Shown: positions 35,788 through 47,969, numbered from the stretch's first letter. The stretch is 64,000 nt of DNA from Perognathus longimembris pacificus (GCF_023159225.1 NC_063176.1:10552963-10616962); one strand, 5' to 3'. Numbers and translations are program-made. The notes: generated from the sequence alone by a model not told the origin.

Positions 35788-35984
35788 CCTTTACTGTCTT
35801 TGGAAATAATATGTATTTGGATGTAAAGTCTTGTCTAGCACACAGAATATTTGAATTATCTATTAACTATCTCATCGTTAATTAGGCTGACTTCTGCCAC
35901 ATTTTAACAGCAACAACAAACAAGGCAGAGATTGCCAGGAAGCTTAACTCACAGAAAAGGTGTGATTGTGTGAACTAATACAAA

Positions 35985-36190
35985 GCAGTGTGATGGTACA
36001 CTCCTGCAGGTCCAGCTATCACAACAAGCATATCAAAGAGGACGGTTGTAGCCCAAGCTAGCTTATTGGTAATGAGAGACTAGTACTCAAAATTAATGAT
36101 AACAAAAAAGCACTGGGGTCATGGCTCAAACGGTAAAATGCCTGTCTAGCAAGTGCAAAATCCAGAGTCCAATCAGCGACACAAAAGAAA
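35985..36190 (+). mobile_element. B1-ID composite SINE, old
   Basis: 'cctgcaggtccagctatcac' (left half), then 'ggggtcatggctcaaacgg', 'taaaatgcctgtctagcaag', 'tgcaaaatccagagtccaa'. The right monomer is ID-type, keeping the 'gtctagcaagtgcaaaa' anticodon-arm region and lacking the Geo block. Confidence 0.75.
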
Positions 36191-37274
36191 CGGAGAAAGA
36201 TGGCATGCATGATTGATTTCAACATAAATATTAGAACCGTAACTGTGCCTAGCTGGGGGGACACGGGTCCTCATGGCCACGCAGTGATGGTCGGAGACAA
36301 TCTTTAAACAGCCCCAAGGCCTGTTGCAAAGCATTATTTTCAAAGTAAAATAAAATAAATGAATGTACTAAACTTATTTTTCTCTCCTCTGTTTTCAATG
36401 ATTCTCCTTAGACACCATAAACTAAGACTTGAAGGGCTCAGAGAAGGTTCTGGGAGAATCTGCAAGGTCATTATGTTTGACCACAAAAACCAACATAAAT
36501 AGTGGTTTCTCTCTCCTTTTCCCAGCCAACCTCTACTTGGAAACATTTGTGAAAGCAATGCCCAGCTCTTCTGCATTGCATAGAACAGCCAGATGTCACA
36601 GTAAAGTCCATATCCTTGTAAACCTGTGATATTTCAGTAACAACACTCTACTTCTACCACATCTGTTCTGGGATCTCCATTTTAGCATCATCGTGCCCAC
36701 CTCTCCCACTGAATTTGTTCTACTTTATATCCCACAATGTTGATACTTTTTGATAGTCATCTCATGAAACTTGTGTAATTTAAATCAGCAATCCTATCTC
36801 TTCATAGATGCTCAATTATTATCTTACAACTGGATAGTAAAAGGAGAGAATGAAAATAAAGCTTACTGATCCTGCTTATTTTTATGTACTTTATACAGTC
36901 ATGAATTGCACACTAGGCACATGTTAACACAGAGCAAAGACTATAATTGTGTAGCGAGATGAGTGATGAGGAATAAAAGAGCTCATATCTGTGAACATTC
37001 CTTCATTTTTATGACCTGTGCATTCTGACTTTATGAGAAATAGTAAGGTCTATTTGGTGTGGTTTCAGATATGTTCCTGCTTAAAATTACAAGTTGGTAT
37101 TCAAAATATTCTTCTACTTTCAAGCCACAAGATTCATTCAGCAAAATGTATGATCAACAAATTCTTTGGTGTAAGTAACATGGCCTTGAATTTATTATAA
37201 TATTTTACCTTTACTTGTGAGGAACAGGTTTCATCACCCCATAGTGGCATGTGGAATACGATGACCGTATCACC
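36191..37274. other. Unassigned sequence
   Basis: Nothing recognised. Frames at 36340-36629 on both strands have no family features. Confidence 0.4.
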
Positions 37275-37500
37275 TTTTTTATTTTTACGCTTTTTTATTT
37301 TCAATGTGATGTACAGAGGAGTTACAGTTACATATATAAGGCAGTGAGTACATTTCTAACCAAATGTGTTACCTCCTCCTTCATTTTTCTCCCATCTCCC
37401 TCCCTCTTTGTCTCCCGCGCTACCCTTCCAGATTTCAGCCCCCCTCTGGTTCCCTCCCCACTCTCCCCTGAGATGTACAGTTGGTTTACAGCAAGTATCT
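37275..37500 (-). mobile_element. LINE-1 3' end (inverted)
   Basis: The plus strand reads 'tttattttcaatgtgatgta', 'cagaggagttacagttacat', 'ataaggcagtgagtacattt' and a CTCCC-rich 3' UTR complement ending near 'cagttggtttacagcaag'. The frames on both strands that cross it are repeat-derived. Confidence 0.87.
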
Positions 37501-38356
37501 TATAAATACACCTCTGAGACTTTCGCAACAGAAGTATGGATATAAGGGAAAAAATGGTCCAGTGTAATCAGGGCACATATCATAAAAAAATTATAATTGC
37601 TGCAATAGTAAACATCTCAGCCAATCTGTGTTAAAGACAACAACTTAACAGTATAATATAGTGAATGGAATGTATAATCATTTATACCTTCTGATATATT
37701 GCTCTAAGGGTATAGTAATTAGAGAAATATCTATTTGTGAAAATTTAGTAAACATCCATAAGAAGAGTGAAAAAACCCTGTGCCATTGCTGGTACAGTTT
37801 ATTTCCAAACCACAGTCACCCCACTCATGCTTGTTATGGAATCTGTATTCTAGCTACGTGCATAGCCCAAGGAACCAGGTTCCCCCATCCTCTAATCTCC
37901 TTGTATGGGTTTGTGACTTTATCCAGCAGGTATAGGCCATTGTTTACTTATCTCATTTATTCACCTACTACAGATTTTCTACTCAAGGTCAGCATCCTTG
38001 GAGGAAATGTCTCCCTTCCCCAGCCCATGCATCTAAAATAGAAGACCTGTTCAGGGCAGGGAAGGCCAGGAAGAGTGGGATTTCTTATACTACTACCTCA
38101 ACTCGTTTTCATTAGACAAGAGTCCAAAGGCTAAGGTTTGATACTCTTCAGAACCATGCCTTCCTATGGAGCAATGCTGTAATCTCATGGGAAGCAGATT
38201 CTTATCCACAGCTCTTGTCCAGTGGTGCTGTGATTCTACATTGTGATATAGAAGGCTATGGAAATAATAAATTTCAGAACTTTATTTACAAAGAATGACT
38301 TTATCTAGGATAGAAAATGAAAAACCAAGCACAACATCATTGTTAAATCTATGTTT
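37501..38356. other. Unassigned sequence with a 126-codon frame
   Basis: A plus frame at 37661-38041 is the longest in this part, but its translation shows no motif I recognise and no splice or codon signal that would support it. Nothing else recognised. Confidence 0.35.
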
Positions 38357-38405
38357 CATCTATCTATCTATTGGTCTATGTATCTATCTACTTACCTATC
38401 TATCT
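38357..38405. repeat. (TATC)n interrupted microsatellite
   Basis: TATC units with several interruptions. A TATACATA patch and GAGAGA run follow at about 38430-38477. Confidence 0.85.
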
Positions 38406-38756
38406 GATTCCTAAACAATTTAACAATTTTCATATATATTTCATATATATACATATATATGGAGAGAGACAGAGAGTTTTCTTAGAAACATAATCAGCTC
38501 TAGAACTCTAAAACTATGTGTACATGAGACTGCCCCCATGCAAATACAATCATAACAAGGCATAGGGAAACCTAGAAAGCATTTCTCCAGACATAAATTC
38601 ATCTATCACCATGGGGCTGAAACCTTGCTAGCTAAAGGAGGTGACAACTGTTTGAACATAAGGACAACTTGTATGAGTCCTAATAAATCCAATCATCCAT
38701 GCTTGTTTGGAAAATATATGCCCATGCAACTTTATTTTATATAGGAAGTAAGCTGA

Positions 38757-38955
38757 GGGGCTAGGATTATGGCCTAATGGTAAAGTGCTTGCCTCACAGG
38801 CCCTGGGTTCGATTCCTCAGCCCCAAATATATAGGAAGAGCCAGAAGTGGCATTGTGGCTCAAGTGGCAGAGTGTTAGACTTGAGCAAAAAGAAGCTAGA
38901 GACAGTGCTCAGGCTCTAGGTTAAAGACCCAGGACAGGCAAAAAAAAAAAAAAAA
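38757..38955 (+). mobile_element. IDL-Geo SINE
   Basis: 'ggggctaggattatggccta', B box 'ccctgggttcgattcctcag', a Geo half 'gtggcattgtggctcaagtg' and 'gacttgagcaaaaagaagc', and a poly-A tail. The left monomer lacks about ten bases between its boxes ('cttgcctcacaggccctgg'). Flanking 'agctgag' and 'agttgag' may be a weak duplication. Confidence 0.92.
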
Positions 38956-39078
38956 CTAGTTGAGAATACACATCAGATTTCACATTATATTTAGTATCTC
39001 TGATCAATTTCTTTATTATTTTCTTTCTCCTTTTCCCTCTTTCTCTCTTCCTCTTTTCATAATTCCCTCCATGTTTCT

Positions 39079-39116
39079 ACACACACACACACACACACAC
39101 AAACACACATACACAC
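39079..39116. repeat. (CA)n microsatellite
   Basis: About ten pure CA units then interrupted ones, inside a pyrimidine-rich stretch (39010-39120). Confidence 0.9.
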
Positions 39117-39684
39117 TCATGCACATAGAAACACTCTCATAGTCTCCATGTGTACAAATTTTGCTTTATTAAACATTGTCTATATTGTGCATTTTACAAA
39201 TAACTTTGCGGTAACCCAATGTGAATGAGATTTTAGATATCATTTTTCCAGTAGCAAAGAGTTTAGCAAAGACTTCATCTTGTCTCTGTCACATTTTGGT
39301 AATTCCATCTATCTTTCAAAAATTTTTCACTACTATTATGGCTATTGTGATGACTTTCACTTATTAAAAAAAACTTGATTTTTTTTTGGAGGGGGGTAGG
39401 TGTCAGAAACCACGTTCTTATGGGACAGGTGATGTAATTAGTAAATATTGTGGTTATCTTGATTGTTCTTTAATCATTAGTCTGCTAGTTTCTTTCTGTA
39501 TCCTCAGACGCCCCTGACTATAGACTTTTAACTATACAAAGTTAGGGCAGTTAATAACTTCATCAGCCTTTAACTTTTCAAGTCAAAACAAGGCTTTTTC
39601 ATCTTTTACTTGAAGTCCAAATTAAAAAAATCCTAGCACTTCATGCAATAAGGATTAATAATCTACAATATATAAAAACTTGAG
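39117..39684. other. Unassigned sequence
   Basis: Nothing recognised. Confidence 0.4.
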
Positions 39685-39876
39685 GGGGCTGGGAATATGG
39701 CTTAGTGGTAGAATGCTTACCTTGCGTGCATGAAGCCCTGGGTTCGATATCTTAGCACCACATATATAGAAAAATCCAGAAGTAGAGCTGTGGCTAAAGT
39801 GGTAGAGTGCTAGCCTTGAGCAAAAAGAGGCAAGGGACAGTGCTCAAGCCCTGATTCTAAGCTCCTAGACTGGCAA
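39685..39876 (+). mobile_element. IDL-Geo SINE
   Basis: 'ggggctgggaatatggctta', B box 'gggttcgatatcttagcac', a Geo half 'gtagagctgtggctaaagtg', 'ccttgagcaaaaagaggc' and 'ctcctagactggcaa'. The tail has become a TGAA repeat. Confidence 0.92.
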
Positions 39877-39902
39877 TAAATGAATGAATGAATGAATGAA
39901 TT
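39877..39902. repeat. (TGAA)n repeat at SINE tail
   Basis: Six AATG units directly at the SINE 3' end. Confidence 0.9.
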
Positions 39903-41140
39903 TTATCTCCCAAGAAAAAAACAGCAAGACAATGACATCTTTCACCTTATTTCAGTAGTGTGAATAGAACACATAATATAAAAGCTTTATGTCGCATCAG
40001 GTTCTAAGTTTTTGTATAGCTCTTTCCAAATTTGAAGTGTCAATAGCTCTGCTATAATTCCCTGCAGAGATTTTTACTCTCTCTGCTGTGTTCTGTGAAT
40101 ATTCTTCTTTGCTTTGGAAAAGTCCTTGAAAGCTACTAAGTGTGTGATCTCTCCCAAAAAGTATCCTGAAGAACTGGATTTCATCATTGTATGTCAATAG
40201 TCCAGAGCAATCTGATAGAAATATAAACTTACTTTACAAGTTTACTTTCTTGCTTTGATATTTTCATTTTAGATACAATTTAACTGATTGTGTTTATATA
40301 TGGATGAGCATAATTTAGTTGATTGTTTTCATTTTTATTTTCCATTTGTGTTTCAAGTAATTTTCTCATGCATAATTTTGGGTTTTTTATTCAGGTACTT
40401 AATCTTTTGTAATTAAAGTTTCATTATTTTCCCTATTTTTACTCAATATTACTAACAATTTTTGTTTCTTACTTGAAATTTACATTTCAAATTTTAAATC
40501 CTTAGCAATTATAACCACGCATAACTGTGACATTTTTTGGTCATTTTCTCTGATGTCAAAAATACCTTCTGCTTAACTTTGGAAAGAAAAACTTCATTTC
40601 CTCTATTCTCACATTTGACTCCAGATGACTTTCATTTTAGAATTCATTCCTGTTATAAACATTTGGGAAAAGCTGTTAGTTGTTCTTATTCTATTTCTCA
40701 TTTCCTCTTAGACTTAACCATGTCGTTTCAATCTGTTCTACGTTATAAAGAATGGACTTACTTTACAGAGAGAAAACAGAGAATTTTGTACAGGTTTATT
40801 TTGTTTCTGACAAAAACAACATTTATGAGAAATGCTATCCTCCTTAAAAATAAGAATAAATAATTGACCTTGAAAAAGGTGACTTGCACTCATATGAAGT
40901 TGAAATTCTTTTATTTGCAACTATTGCAATACAATAATAGTAATAAGAACAAAAAAACCAACAATGAAGTAGCAAGTTATCTTCTCATTTTTAAATTGTT
41001 TTACTCACATACAAAAGCATAGTTTAGACATTTTTATTTTCTGATTCTTTGTCTACAAAAAAGATTAATATATGAATATTTGTGAAATGGCCTTAAGTCC
41101 TTTTGTGACCTTGTCTTAATAAAGAGAATTTCAATTAAGA
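39903..41140. other. Unassigned AT-rich sequence
   Basis: Contains a 108-codon frame at 40537-40863 (+) without recognisable motifs. No repeat family recognised. Confidence 0.4.
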
Positions 41141-41345
41141 GAATGTCTTGTCCAAAATTAGGCCCCAGTGATACCACTGGACACTATATTGGAAATGAAC
41201 TACATGACTTGGGCGGGGGGGAAGGGTCAGAAGGGGAAAATCTGGGAGAAAGGAGAGAGTTACACTGTTTAAAAAAAATGTTCTCATTACCTGATTTATG
41301 TAACTGTAACCTCTCTGTACATCACAAGTACAATAAAATTTAAAT
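41141..41345 (+). mobile_element. LINE-1 3' end
   Basis: 'gtgataccactggacactat', 'cttgggcgggggggaagg', 'gaaaggagagagttacactg', 'tgtaactgtaacctctctgt' and 'acatcacaagtacaataaa'. It has the G-rich 3' UTR and terminal motif of the other copies. Confidence 0.85.
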
Positions 41346-42740
41346 TAAAAAGTAGCTCATATAAGAAATCTATCAGGGTTTCAACTATTGTAGTTTTAAG
41401 GGAAATGACATGGGAGCATTTCCTTCCCCAATACTTGTTTATCAGATTTTTGCAGTGATTTTGTCCTAAAGAATCCATGTCTACTTATAATTATTCTTCA
41501 CAGATGAAATACTGGGGAGATCAAGTGTGATCCAGCTTGGACAGCTTCCAGAAATTTTAAGCATTTATATGTTGCTATAAAATGGGCAGTCTTGCATTTC
41601 CTTCCAGTACTGACAGGCTAGAGGTTATAATATATATTTAGAACTATATTACAGAATAGGAATTGCCTAGGATACTAGAGGTTAGTCTGATGAGTAAGAA
41701 ATTCAGTCTCCCAAAGGAAACGAAGTAGATTTGAGTATATGTGGGCTTTCCATTTGAAAATCTAGAACAAGGGAGAAACAGTTTCTTCCTCTCTGATTTA
41801 ACATTGTTCCTTCTCTCCTTCCTGAGAACAGGTTCAGAAAATAGGCCCATCAGGGACACTGCTTGGCTACTTTAGTAACATTGTGTTATGTAGCAATTAT
41901 TTCCTGATTGTAGAATAATCCCCACCTTTATATTGTGAGAGATGATTTCTTTGTTTCTTTCTGGGAAACTTTTCAAGGAATTTTAATTGACATCTTCACA
42001 CATGAGTTTCAGATCAGTTCCTTTCTCCTTGTATTGCTTGGATTTTCCCCCCACAGGTCTACAGAATTTCAATATAAATCCATCTGTCCTTTGGGAGTGC
42101 TAGCAAAAGAAAAAAATAAAACCAAAAAAACAAAGCAGAAATATAAAGTGATACTACAAACGTGAGAAACCATATGCTACTTTGGTAATTAGCATTAATT
42201 ATTTTAGGAGTATTTCAGGGTTTTTCTTCAGTGTAAGTCTAATATTATATACTAAAAGCTGTTAGATTTTTCTATAGAAATAAACTGTAGGTTGTGGCTT
42301 TTTAATGATGTCCAAACTTTCGGTCCAACTATAAGAATATCAATGATTTAAGTATTTCCTGAAAGAGTTGTACTGATCATAATAATAAAAATAGTTCATT
42401 TTCTTTGACAATACAGAAGATTAACATCCATAGGTATTTATGCTCTATATCAGACTGGTTTCACATCTAAGATTTGTTTCTCTTTTGATGTTCAACTGAA
42501 GTCAATCAATAATTTTGCTAAAGAAAAAAAAATTGAACATGGGAGAACACAAAAGAAAAATTTACATTCATGCCTTATGCTTGAGTTTGAAAACTATGGT
42601 AACCTCAAGAACTATAGCATTGTAAACACTGCAAAGACACAATCAAGGATTTCTAATTTAAAGAGAATGTATATGATATGGGGCTTTCAAAAATGAAAGA
42701 ATTGTAACAATTCACAATTCCTTAACCAATCTATCAAAAG
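41346..42740. other. Unassigned sequence
   Basis: Nothing recognised in about 1.4 kb. Frames at 41644-41859 and 41935-42165 look random. Confidence 0.4.
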
Positions 42741-42752
42741 AATTTACTTTGG

Positions 42753-42986
42753 GGGGCTGGGAAGAAGGCCTAGTGGCAAGAGTGCTTGCCTCCTATACTG
42801 AAGCCCTGAGTTCAATTCCACAGCACCACATATATGGAAAACATCCAGAAGTGGCGCTGTGGCTCAAGTGGCAGAGTGCTAGCCTTAAGCAAAAAAGAAG
42901 CCAGAAACAGTGCTCAGGCCCTGAGTCCAAGCCCCAGAACTGGCAAAGTAAAAAGAAATAAATAAAACTTTATATTAAAAAATAAT
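42753..42986 (+). mobile_element. IDL-Geo SINE (full length)
   Basis: 'ggggctgggaagaaggccta', B box 'gagttcaattccacagcacc', a Geo half 'gtggcgctgtggctcaagtg' and 'gccttaagcaaaaaagaagc', and an interrupted A/T tail. A 12-bp duplication, aatttactttgg, lies at 42741-42752 and 42987-42998. Confidence 0.94.
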
Positions 42987-43029
42987 AATTTACTTTGGTG
43001 TATCAAAGAAGAAGCTGAAGGGATGGTAT

Positions 43030-43205
43030 TAATGTCTTAACAAAAGGCCAAGAATTAGGAAAGAAAATATTTTAAATATTAAGACAGATAAGAGGAAAAG
43101 ATAGAGAAAATGAGAGGATGACAAGTCTGACAAGAAATGTACTCCCTACCTTATGTATGTAACTCTAACCCCTTTGTACATCATCTTGACAATCAAATTA
43201 GTTTA
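43030..43205 (+). mobile_element. LINE-1 3' end, diverged
   Basis: 'gagaaaatgagaggatgaca', 'agtctgacaagaaatgtact', 'tatgtaactctaaccccttt' and 'gtacatcatcttgacaatca' match the L1 terminal segment. The upstream G-rich part is weak. Confidence 0.75.
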
Positions 43206-44435
43206 AAAAAAATGAGGAGACTACATTCATTCATACCTTAGAAAAATTCAGGATGCAGCTGAATCAGATTTCATGCCTATCACTTCCTCAAAAACACCAA
43301 TGTCTCTAAATCCTGTTTACTTTACTGAAATATTTGAGAAGTATTATCCATGAAAAGCATTGGATTCTATCCCTTTTGTAGTTGATCATTTTGTTGCATT
43401 CTAATCTAATTCAGAACATAATTTATCTTCCAATGTATGCATTCTGAGTTAAGTATAAAGTATATGACAAAAAGTAAGAGAGGCTTTAGGGTCTATGTCA
43501 ATTTCAAAAATTTAAATGTGGCTACGATAGTAAGAAGTGTGAACTTATTTTAGAAAATTATTCTTCAAATTAGTGTAGTGTACTCTTTAAATAATTGTAG
43601 TGTTGAGTCATATTTTGTGTGAATGTTAATCCAGTCTGACTTCAGTTAATTTAGGAGCATATAAAGTAAATAATAAAGTATATTGTAGAATGATTCTGGA
43701 TCTTTCACTTACAATTAAATTTTCCAAGATTTATGTACTGGCATTGAAAATAGATCGTATGATAATGGGGAAGACAGTTGAAATAAATTAGTCCAACATT
43801 TTTTTAATACTTGGACATTTAAATGCTATGTTTTGCTCAGGTAATTGTATTTAACAAAGCCAAAGAAAGAATTCTGTGTGACAGTATGTATTTATTATGA
43901 ATGGATGTTTTTCCTTTTGCTGACATGGAGATTGGAAATAACAGTTTTCTGAGAGTTTCTAATGGTGCTGCATGGTTAAATCACTGCCCCATTCTCCTTA
44001 TATGTACAGTATATTTAATTGAATTTAGAAATGAAAAAGCACAATTTTCTCACTTTCTCTTCATTAATATAATGTTTTGGTTGTGGAAATAAATGTCACT
44101 TTGGTTCTTGAAATGTAAATGCAAATGAGGTAATGTCATAGAGAATTTACCGTAGTGTCCAACATTGAGCTCTATGTGTGTTTTACTTTAAATGTATACA
44201 CCATATAACAAATAATTTTGTTAGAAAAACATAGAAAATCTATGGCTGCCTGCCATCTTTCACATGTGAGCAAAGGGATTATAACTGTGTAAATCTAAAG
44301 CTATTTAAAAATGATTAAAATTTAAGCAAATTTAAACTGAAACATAGCATATGAATGAACCATAAGCTGAAACAGAATGATAAACACTCATAGAAATACT
44401 AGGGATGTGGTTAGAAAGCCTAATAGTAAACAAAA
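43206..44435. other. Unassigned AT-rich sequence
   Basis: Nothing recognised. A 63-codon frame at 43901-44092 has no family features. Confidence 0.4.
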
Positions 44436-44439
44436 ATAT

Positions 44440-44660
44440 CTGGGACTGAGTGGTTCATAGCTGCAGTCTTAAGAGGCTTGGGAGGTTGAGATGAGGAACA
44501 AAGCAGTTGAAAGACACCTTGAAGAAAAGACAAGTTGGTTAAGAAATCTATGCACTGCCTTACCTGTGAAACTGTGAGCCTTGTGTATCACTTAGACAAT
44601 AAATAAATAAGTAAATAAAATTTTAAAACAGGAAAGGCAGCTTCATCTCAAAAAAAAAAG
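44440..44660 (+). mobile_element. B1-like SINE interrupted by an L1 3' end
   Basis: The first part reads 'tgggactgagtggttcatag' and 'gaggcttgggaggttgagat'. The end, 'gcttcatctcaaaaaaa', is what follows in a B1-like monomer. Between them sits about 105 bp of L1 3' end. Confidence 0.65.
44535..44638 (+). mobile_element. LINE-1 3' end nested in a B1-like SINE
   Basis: 'cactgccttacctgtgaaac', 'tgtgagccttgtgtatcac' and 'ttagacaataaataaataag' match a diverged L1 terminal motif with an A-rich tail. It is very short (about 100 bp), as expected for 5'-truncated L1. Confidence 0.6.
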
Positions 44661-44890
44661 GAAGCTGAATGTGTTGGAATGCACCTCTCATCCCAGCTAT
44701 GACTGAAAATTTAAGGCCAGTAGATTATGTTCTAGGAAGCTGAATGTGCAGGGTGAATAAAACTCTTTTGAAACTAATCAGCATTAAAAAAAATAACAAA
44801 AATTTGGCTCAGTCATAGAGCACCAGCTCAGCAAATAAAAGCCCTGAGTTTAAACCCTAGTACTGGAAAGGAAAAAAAAAGAAAGAAAAA
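44661..44890 (+). mobile_element. B1-ID composite SINE, old
   Basis: 'gaatgtgttggaatgcacct' and 'ctcatcccagctatgac' (left), 'atttggctcagtcatagagc', 'accagctcagcaaataaaag' and 'ccctgagtttaaaccctagt' (ID-type right monomer), with an A-rich tail. Confidence 0.8.
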
Positions 44891-45059
44891 GTAAATAAGT
44901 TGGAAACCTAAGATTTTCTTAGTAGTTTAATTAGAGGGTATTTTAATTACATGGCATTATTGGTTTACCTTATGTTTGATTTGGTAAAATTTGCATCAAC
45001 TAATACTATCTTATCACCATAGCCAAATTTCTATATATTATTAAAAAACATTAACAAAA

Positions 45060-45300
45060 CCATTAAAATGAATGAGAAGTTGGGAAAGGTAAACCAAAGC
45101 ATCACCAGTATTTATGAGACAATATGTATTAAACCAATTGTACAACTCCAGGGGTGGGGGTGGGGAATGGGAAAAAGGGAAGGTGGGGAAAAAAATGAGG
45201 GAGGAGGCAACAAGTTTGACAAGTAATGTACTCACTACTTTATGTATGTATCTGTAACCCCTCTGTATATCACATTGACAATAAAAATGATTAAAAAATA
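45060..45300 (+). mobile_element. LINE-1 3' end
   Basis: 'ggggtgggggtggggaatgg', 'aaaaaaatgagggaggaggc', 'tgacaagtaatgtactcact', 'gtatctgtaacccctctgta' and 'tatcacattgacaataaaaa'. The 131-codon minus frame at 45041-45436 is antisense to this tail. Confidence 0.85.
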
Positions 45301-46040
45301 CTGTTGGGAGTGAGTGAACATTTCTATAAATAAATGATCCTATTTCAGCATTTAATACATGAAAGTTTTCGTTGTCAGTGTGAATATGGGATTCGAATCC
45401 ATAAAAGATATATGTTTTAAATAAAATTAAAAACAAAAAGTAAGTCCCCAGAATCAGTAGTTTTGGCTACTTTAATGTCATAATATATTTTTCTGGCTAT
45501 CCTTAAATTCTCCCTACATTTATTTTTTTCTGGTGTATCCTTCATATATCCATTCATACTAGAGATGATCTTTTACGTGGATATATGTGTGTGTGCATGT
45601 TTTTGTATGTGTGTTACGTGTTTTTGAAGAACATGTGAGGTTTTTTTTATAACAAACAACTTTGTATTCAATTGCTAGAACATAATTGTATAATGATAAC
45701 ATAAATCAACTGCTAAGTATTTGTTTATACTCTTTTATGATTTCTCATTTGGCTTTTGTTTACTTCTTTGATTTTGTTGTATAAAGTGGAAAAAATATTT
45801 AATATATACTATAAAACTGAAGCAAATACTTAAATATAGTAATCTTGTTTCTACTAGGACATGCTGAATTAATGTACTATTTCTCTATAAAAATATAGAG
45901 ATTTGTAGCAGTATTTCTCTTCAGAATCTCTACTTTGGGGAAAATATATTACAGTAAGAATGTTCCTCCATCATTATGTTATAGTTAAGTGGTTTTGCAA
46001 ACGTTTATAAACGCAATTTTTCATGTTTTAAGTTAATTTA
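45301..46040. other. Unassigned AT-rich sequence
   Basis: Nothing recognised apart from a short TG run near 45585-45620. Confidence 0.4.
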
Positions 46041-46044
46041 CTGT

Positions 46045-46290
46045 ATTGAATTTATAGAGGTGATGCCCAGAGGGATTACAATTCCATAGGTGAGGGCATT
46101 AGTGCATTGGCTTCCTGCAGTATCTTCTGCTTCCTCACTCTCCCTCAGTCACTGTATCCCATCACCACCCGGGAGCGTATAATTCACTTTCATCAGTGTC
46201 CAGTGAGCTACATTGCTGTACTTTTCACCATTGTCTCTCAGGTCTGTACTGTCCCTCCCAAGCCTCCTAAATATATATACATGTAAATAT
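46045..46290 (-). mobile_element. LINE-1 3' end (inverted), diverged
   Basis: 'tatagaggtgatgcccagag', 'ggattacaattccataggtg', 'agggcattagtgcattggct' and a CTCCCTCAG-rich segment correspond to the inverted terminal motif and 3' UTR. The pyrimidine-rich sequence to about 46510 may belong to the same element. Confidence 0.65.
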
Positions 46291-47460
46291 ACCATACATA
46301 AGGTAAAGAAGAATAATCAAAAACTGAAAAATAAAGAAAAGTCCTATTTTTTTCTTAGTAAATTGCACCCCTTTCAACAGTTTCACCCTTTTCCCCCTAA
46401 CTACTCCTCTCATTTTTTCTCAGATTTTGTAAGATACACTTTGAATTTTGACTGCATTCTCTCCTTGTCTCCATTTGTCTACCCCCCTTCCCTTGATCCC
46501 AGTCTAAACTCTTTCAGATATGGGTTTCCTGGTGCTCAGGGTGCTCTTGTGTCTACTTGTGTCTTCTTGTGTATTCATGTGTGTCAAAAACATTTTCACT
46601 GAGATCAAACACAAGCCTTTAACTTCTCAATTGATAAAAAGAAATTAGTCCTACTATATATAAACTCTAGTGACTAATTTCGAGGTTATTAGTAACATTT
46701 TGAACAATAGATACTTTAAATAACTCAGTCTGAATAAAATCCATGCCGTTAAGTATACTATTATTTCAAATATATAATATTAGCTATTAAATGGAAATAT
46801 TTCTCTCTCTTCTTATGAAGATTTCATAAAGGTTTATGTCATGACATATATCTCTTTAGCAAGGTTATACGTGAATGACAATGTCCTAATATTCCTGATA
46901 CATTTAATATTATAGCAACATTAATGAATAAACAAAGTATACTTTTAAAAGCCTCCAGAGTAGGAAGATCAGATGAGTACATTCTTGGATGTGGAACAAA
47001 AATGAATTCTGGTGTATCATCCAAAAAAATTCTCAAGTAAACAGAATAAAATTTTTGTTGGATACCATAACTTTCCTGGTAACTTGTCAGTCTTAATAAG
47101 AAAGAAGTGTAAATATCGCTCTGCATAACACAGAAATATCACCACTAAACCTGAAGCAAAGTCACATCAAACAGAGCACACTTCAACAGTCCTCAAGGAA
47201 GCACCTGAAGCTCTGGTCATATTCACTCTCATAATTTAATCAAAAAGTTGTCTGTAATGGGCTTTTCAAACCTTAAGAAACAAGAAGAAAATGTTCCAAG
47301 GTTCAGGAATATTACACTTTTGAGAACATTTATTATTTTAGTCCTCTGAATGACAGCTGAGATAACGATAGCTTGTGTGTATATCCCAATGTCAGAATTG
47401 GAGTAAACTCTAATAGCAAGATGTAATATGTTTGGTTTGAATACTAAAAATGTAAATAAA
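46291..47460. other. Unassigned sequence
   Basis: Pyrimidine-rich at 46370-46500, then AT-rich. Nothing recognised. Confidence 0.35.
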
Positions 47461-47523
47461 CAGAAATATATATGTGTACATATACACATATATATTCAGT
47501 ATATATATATATACTGTATATAT

Positions 47524-47554
<31 letters not shown>

Positions 47555-47563
47555 CTGAATGTG
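47461..47563. repeat. (TA)n tract with flanking inverted repeat
   Basis: ATTCAGTATATATA at 47494 pairs with TATATATACTGAAT ending at 47560, enclosing TA-rich sequence. The non-TA ends (ATTCAGT/ACTGAAT) make it a true palindrome, not only a TA repeat. Confidence 0.9.
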
Positions 47564-47768
47564 GACATGATAAAAAATGAAATACACTGAAAAAGGTCCT
47601 GTACTGACAATGCATTTCATACTGGTATGGATCTCATCAGTACTGAATATTGCTCCAGAACTGAATATTGCTCCATCCATATTCTTTAGATAATATTTGA
47701 AAGAGTATTAACCTCATCCATTTTAATAATAACTACACATACAGCTTTTCAAAAGTTGTTTTTTTTTT

Positions 47769-47969
47769 TGGGGGGGGGGCCAGTCCTGGGGCTTGGACTC
47801 AGAGCCTGAGCACTGTCCCTGGCTTCTTTTTGCTCAAGGCTAGCACTCTGCCACTTGAGCCACAGTGCCACTTCTGGCCATTTTCTGTATATGTGGTGCT
47901 GGGGAATTGAACCCAGGGCCTCATGTATATGAGGCAGGCACTCTTGCCACTAGGCCATATCCCCAGCCC
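47769..47969 (-). mobile_element. IDL-Geo SINE (full length, young)
   Basis: T-run then a G-run (47758-47779), 'ccagtcctggggcttggact', 'gagcactgtccctggcttct' and 'ttgagccacagtgccac', then the inverted ID half ending 'atatccccagccc'. A 9-bp duplication, tcaaaagtt, lies at 47749-47757 and 47970-47978. The G-run of ten inside the tail (C-run on the element strand) is unusual. Confidence 0.95.

Noticed and set aside
37661..38041. 126-codon frame considered as a real gene
   Set aside because: No domain, signal or homologue recognised, and no neighbouring exon-like sequence. One frame of this length is expected by chance in 64 kb.
45041..45436. Similar peptides in frames at 45041-45436 (-) and 37251-37505 (+) suggesting paralogous genes
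   Set aside because: Both are antisense to an L1 3' end, and the similarity comes from the shared terminal motif.
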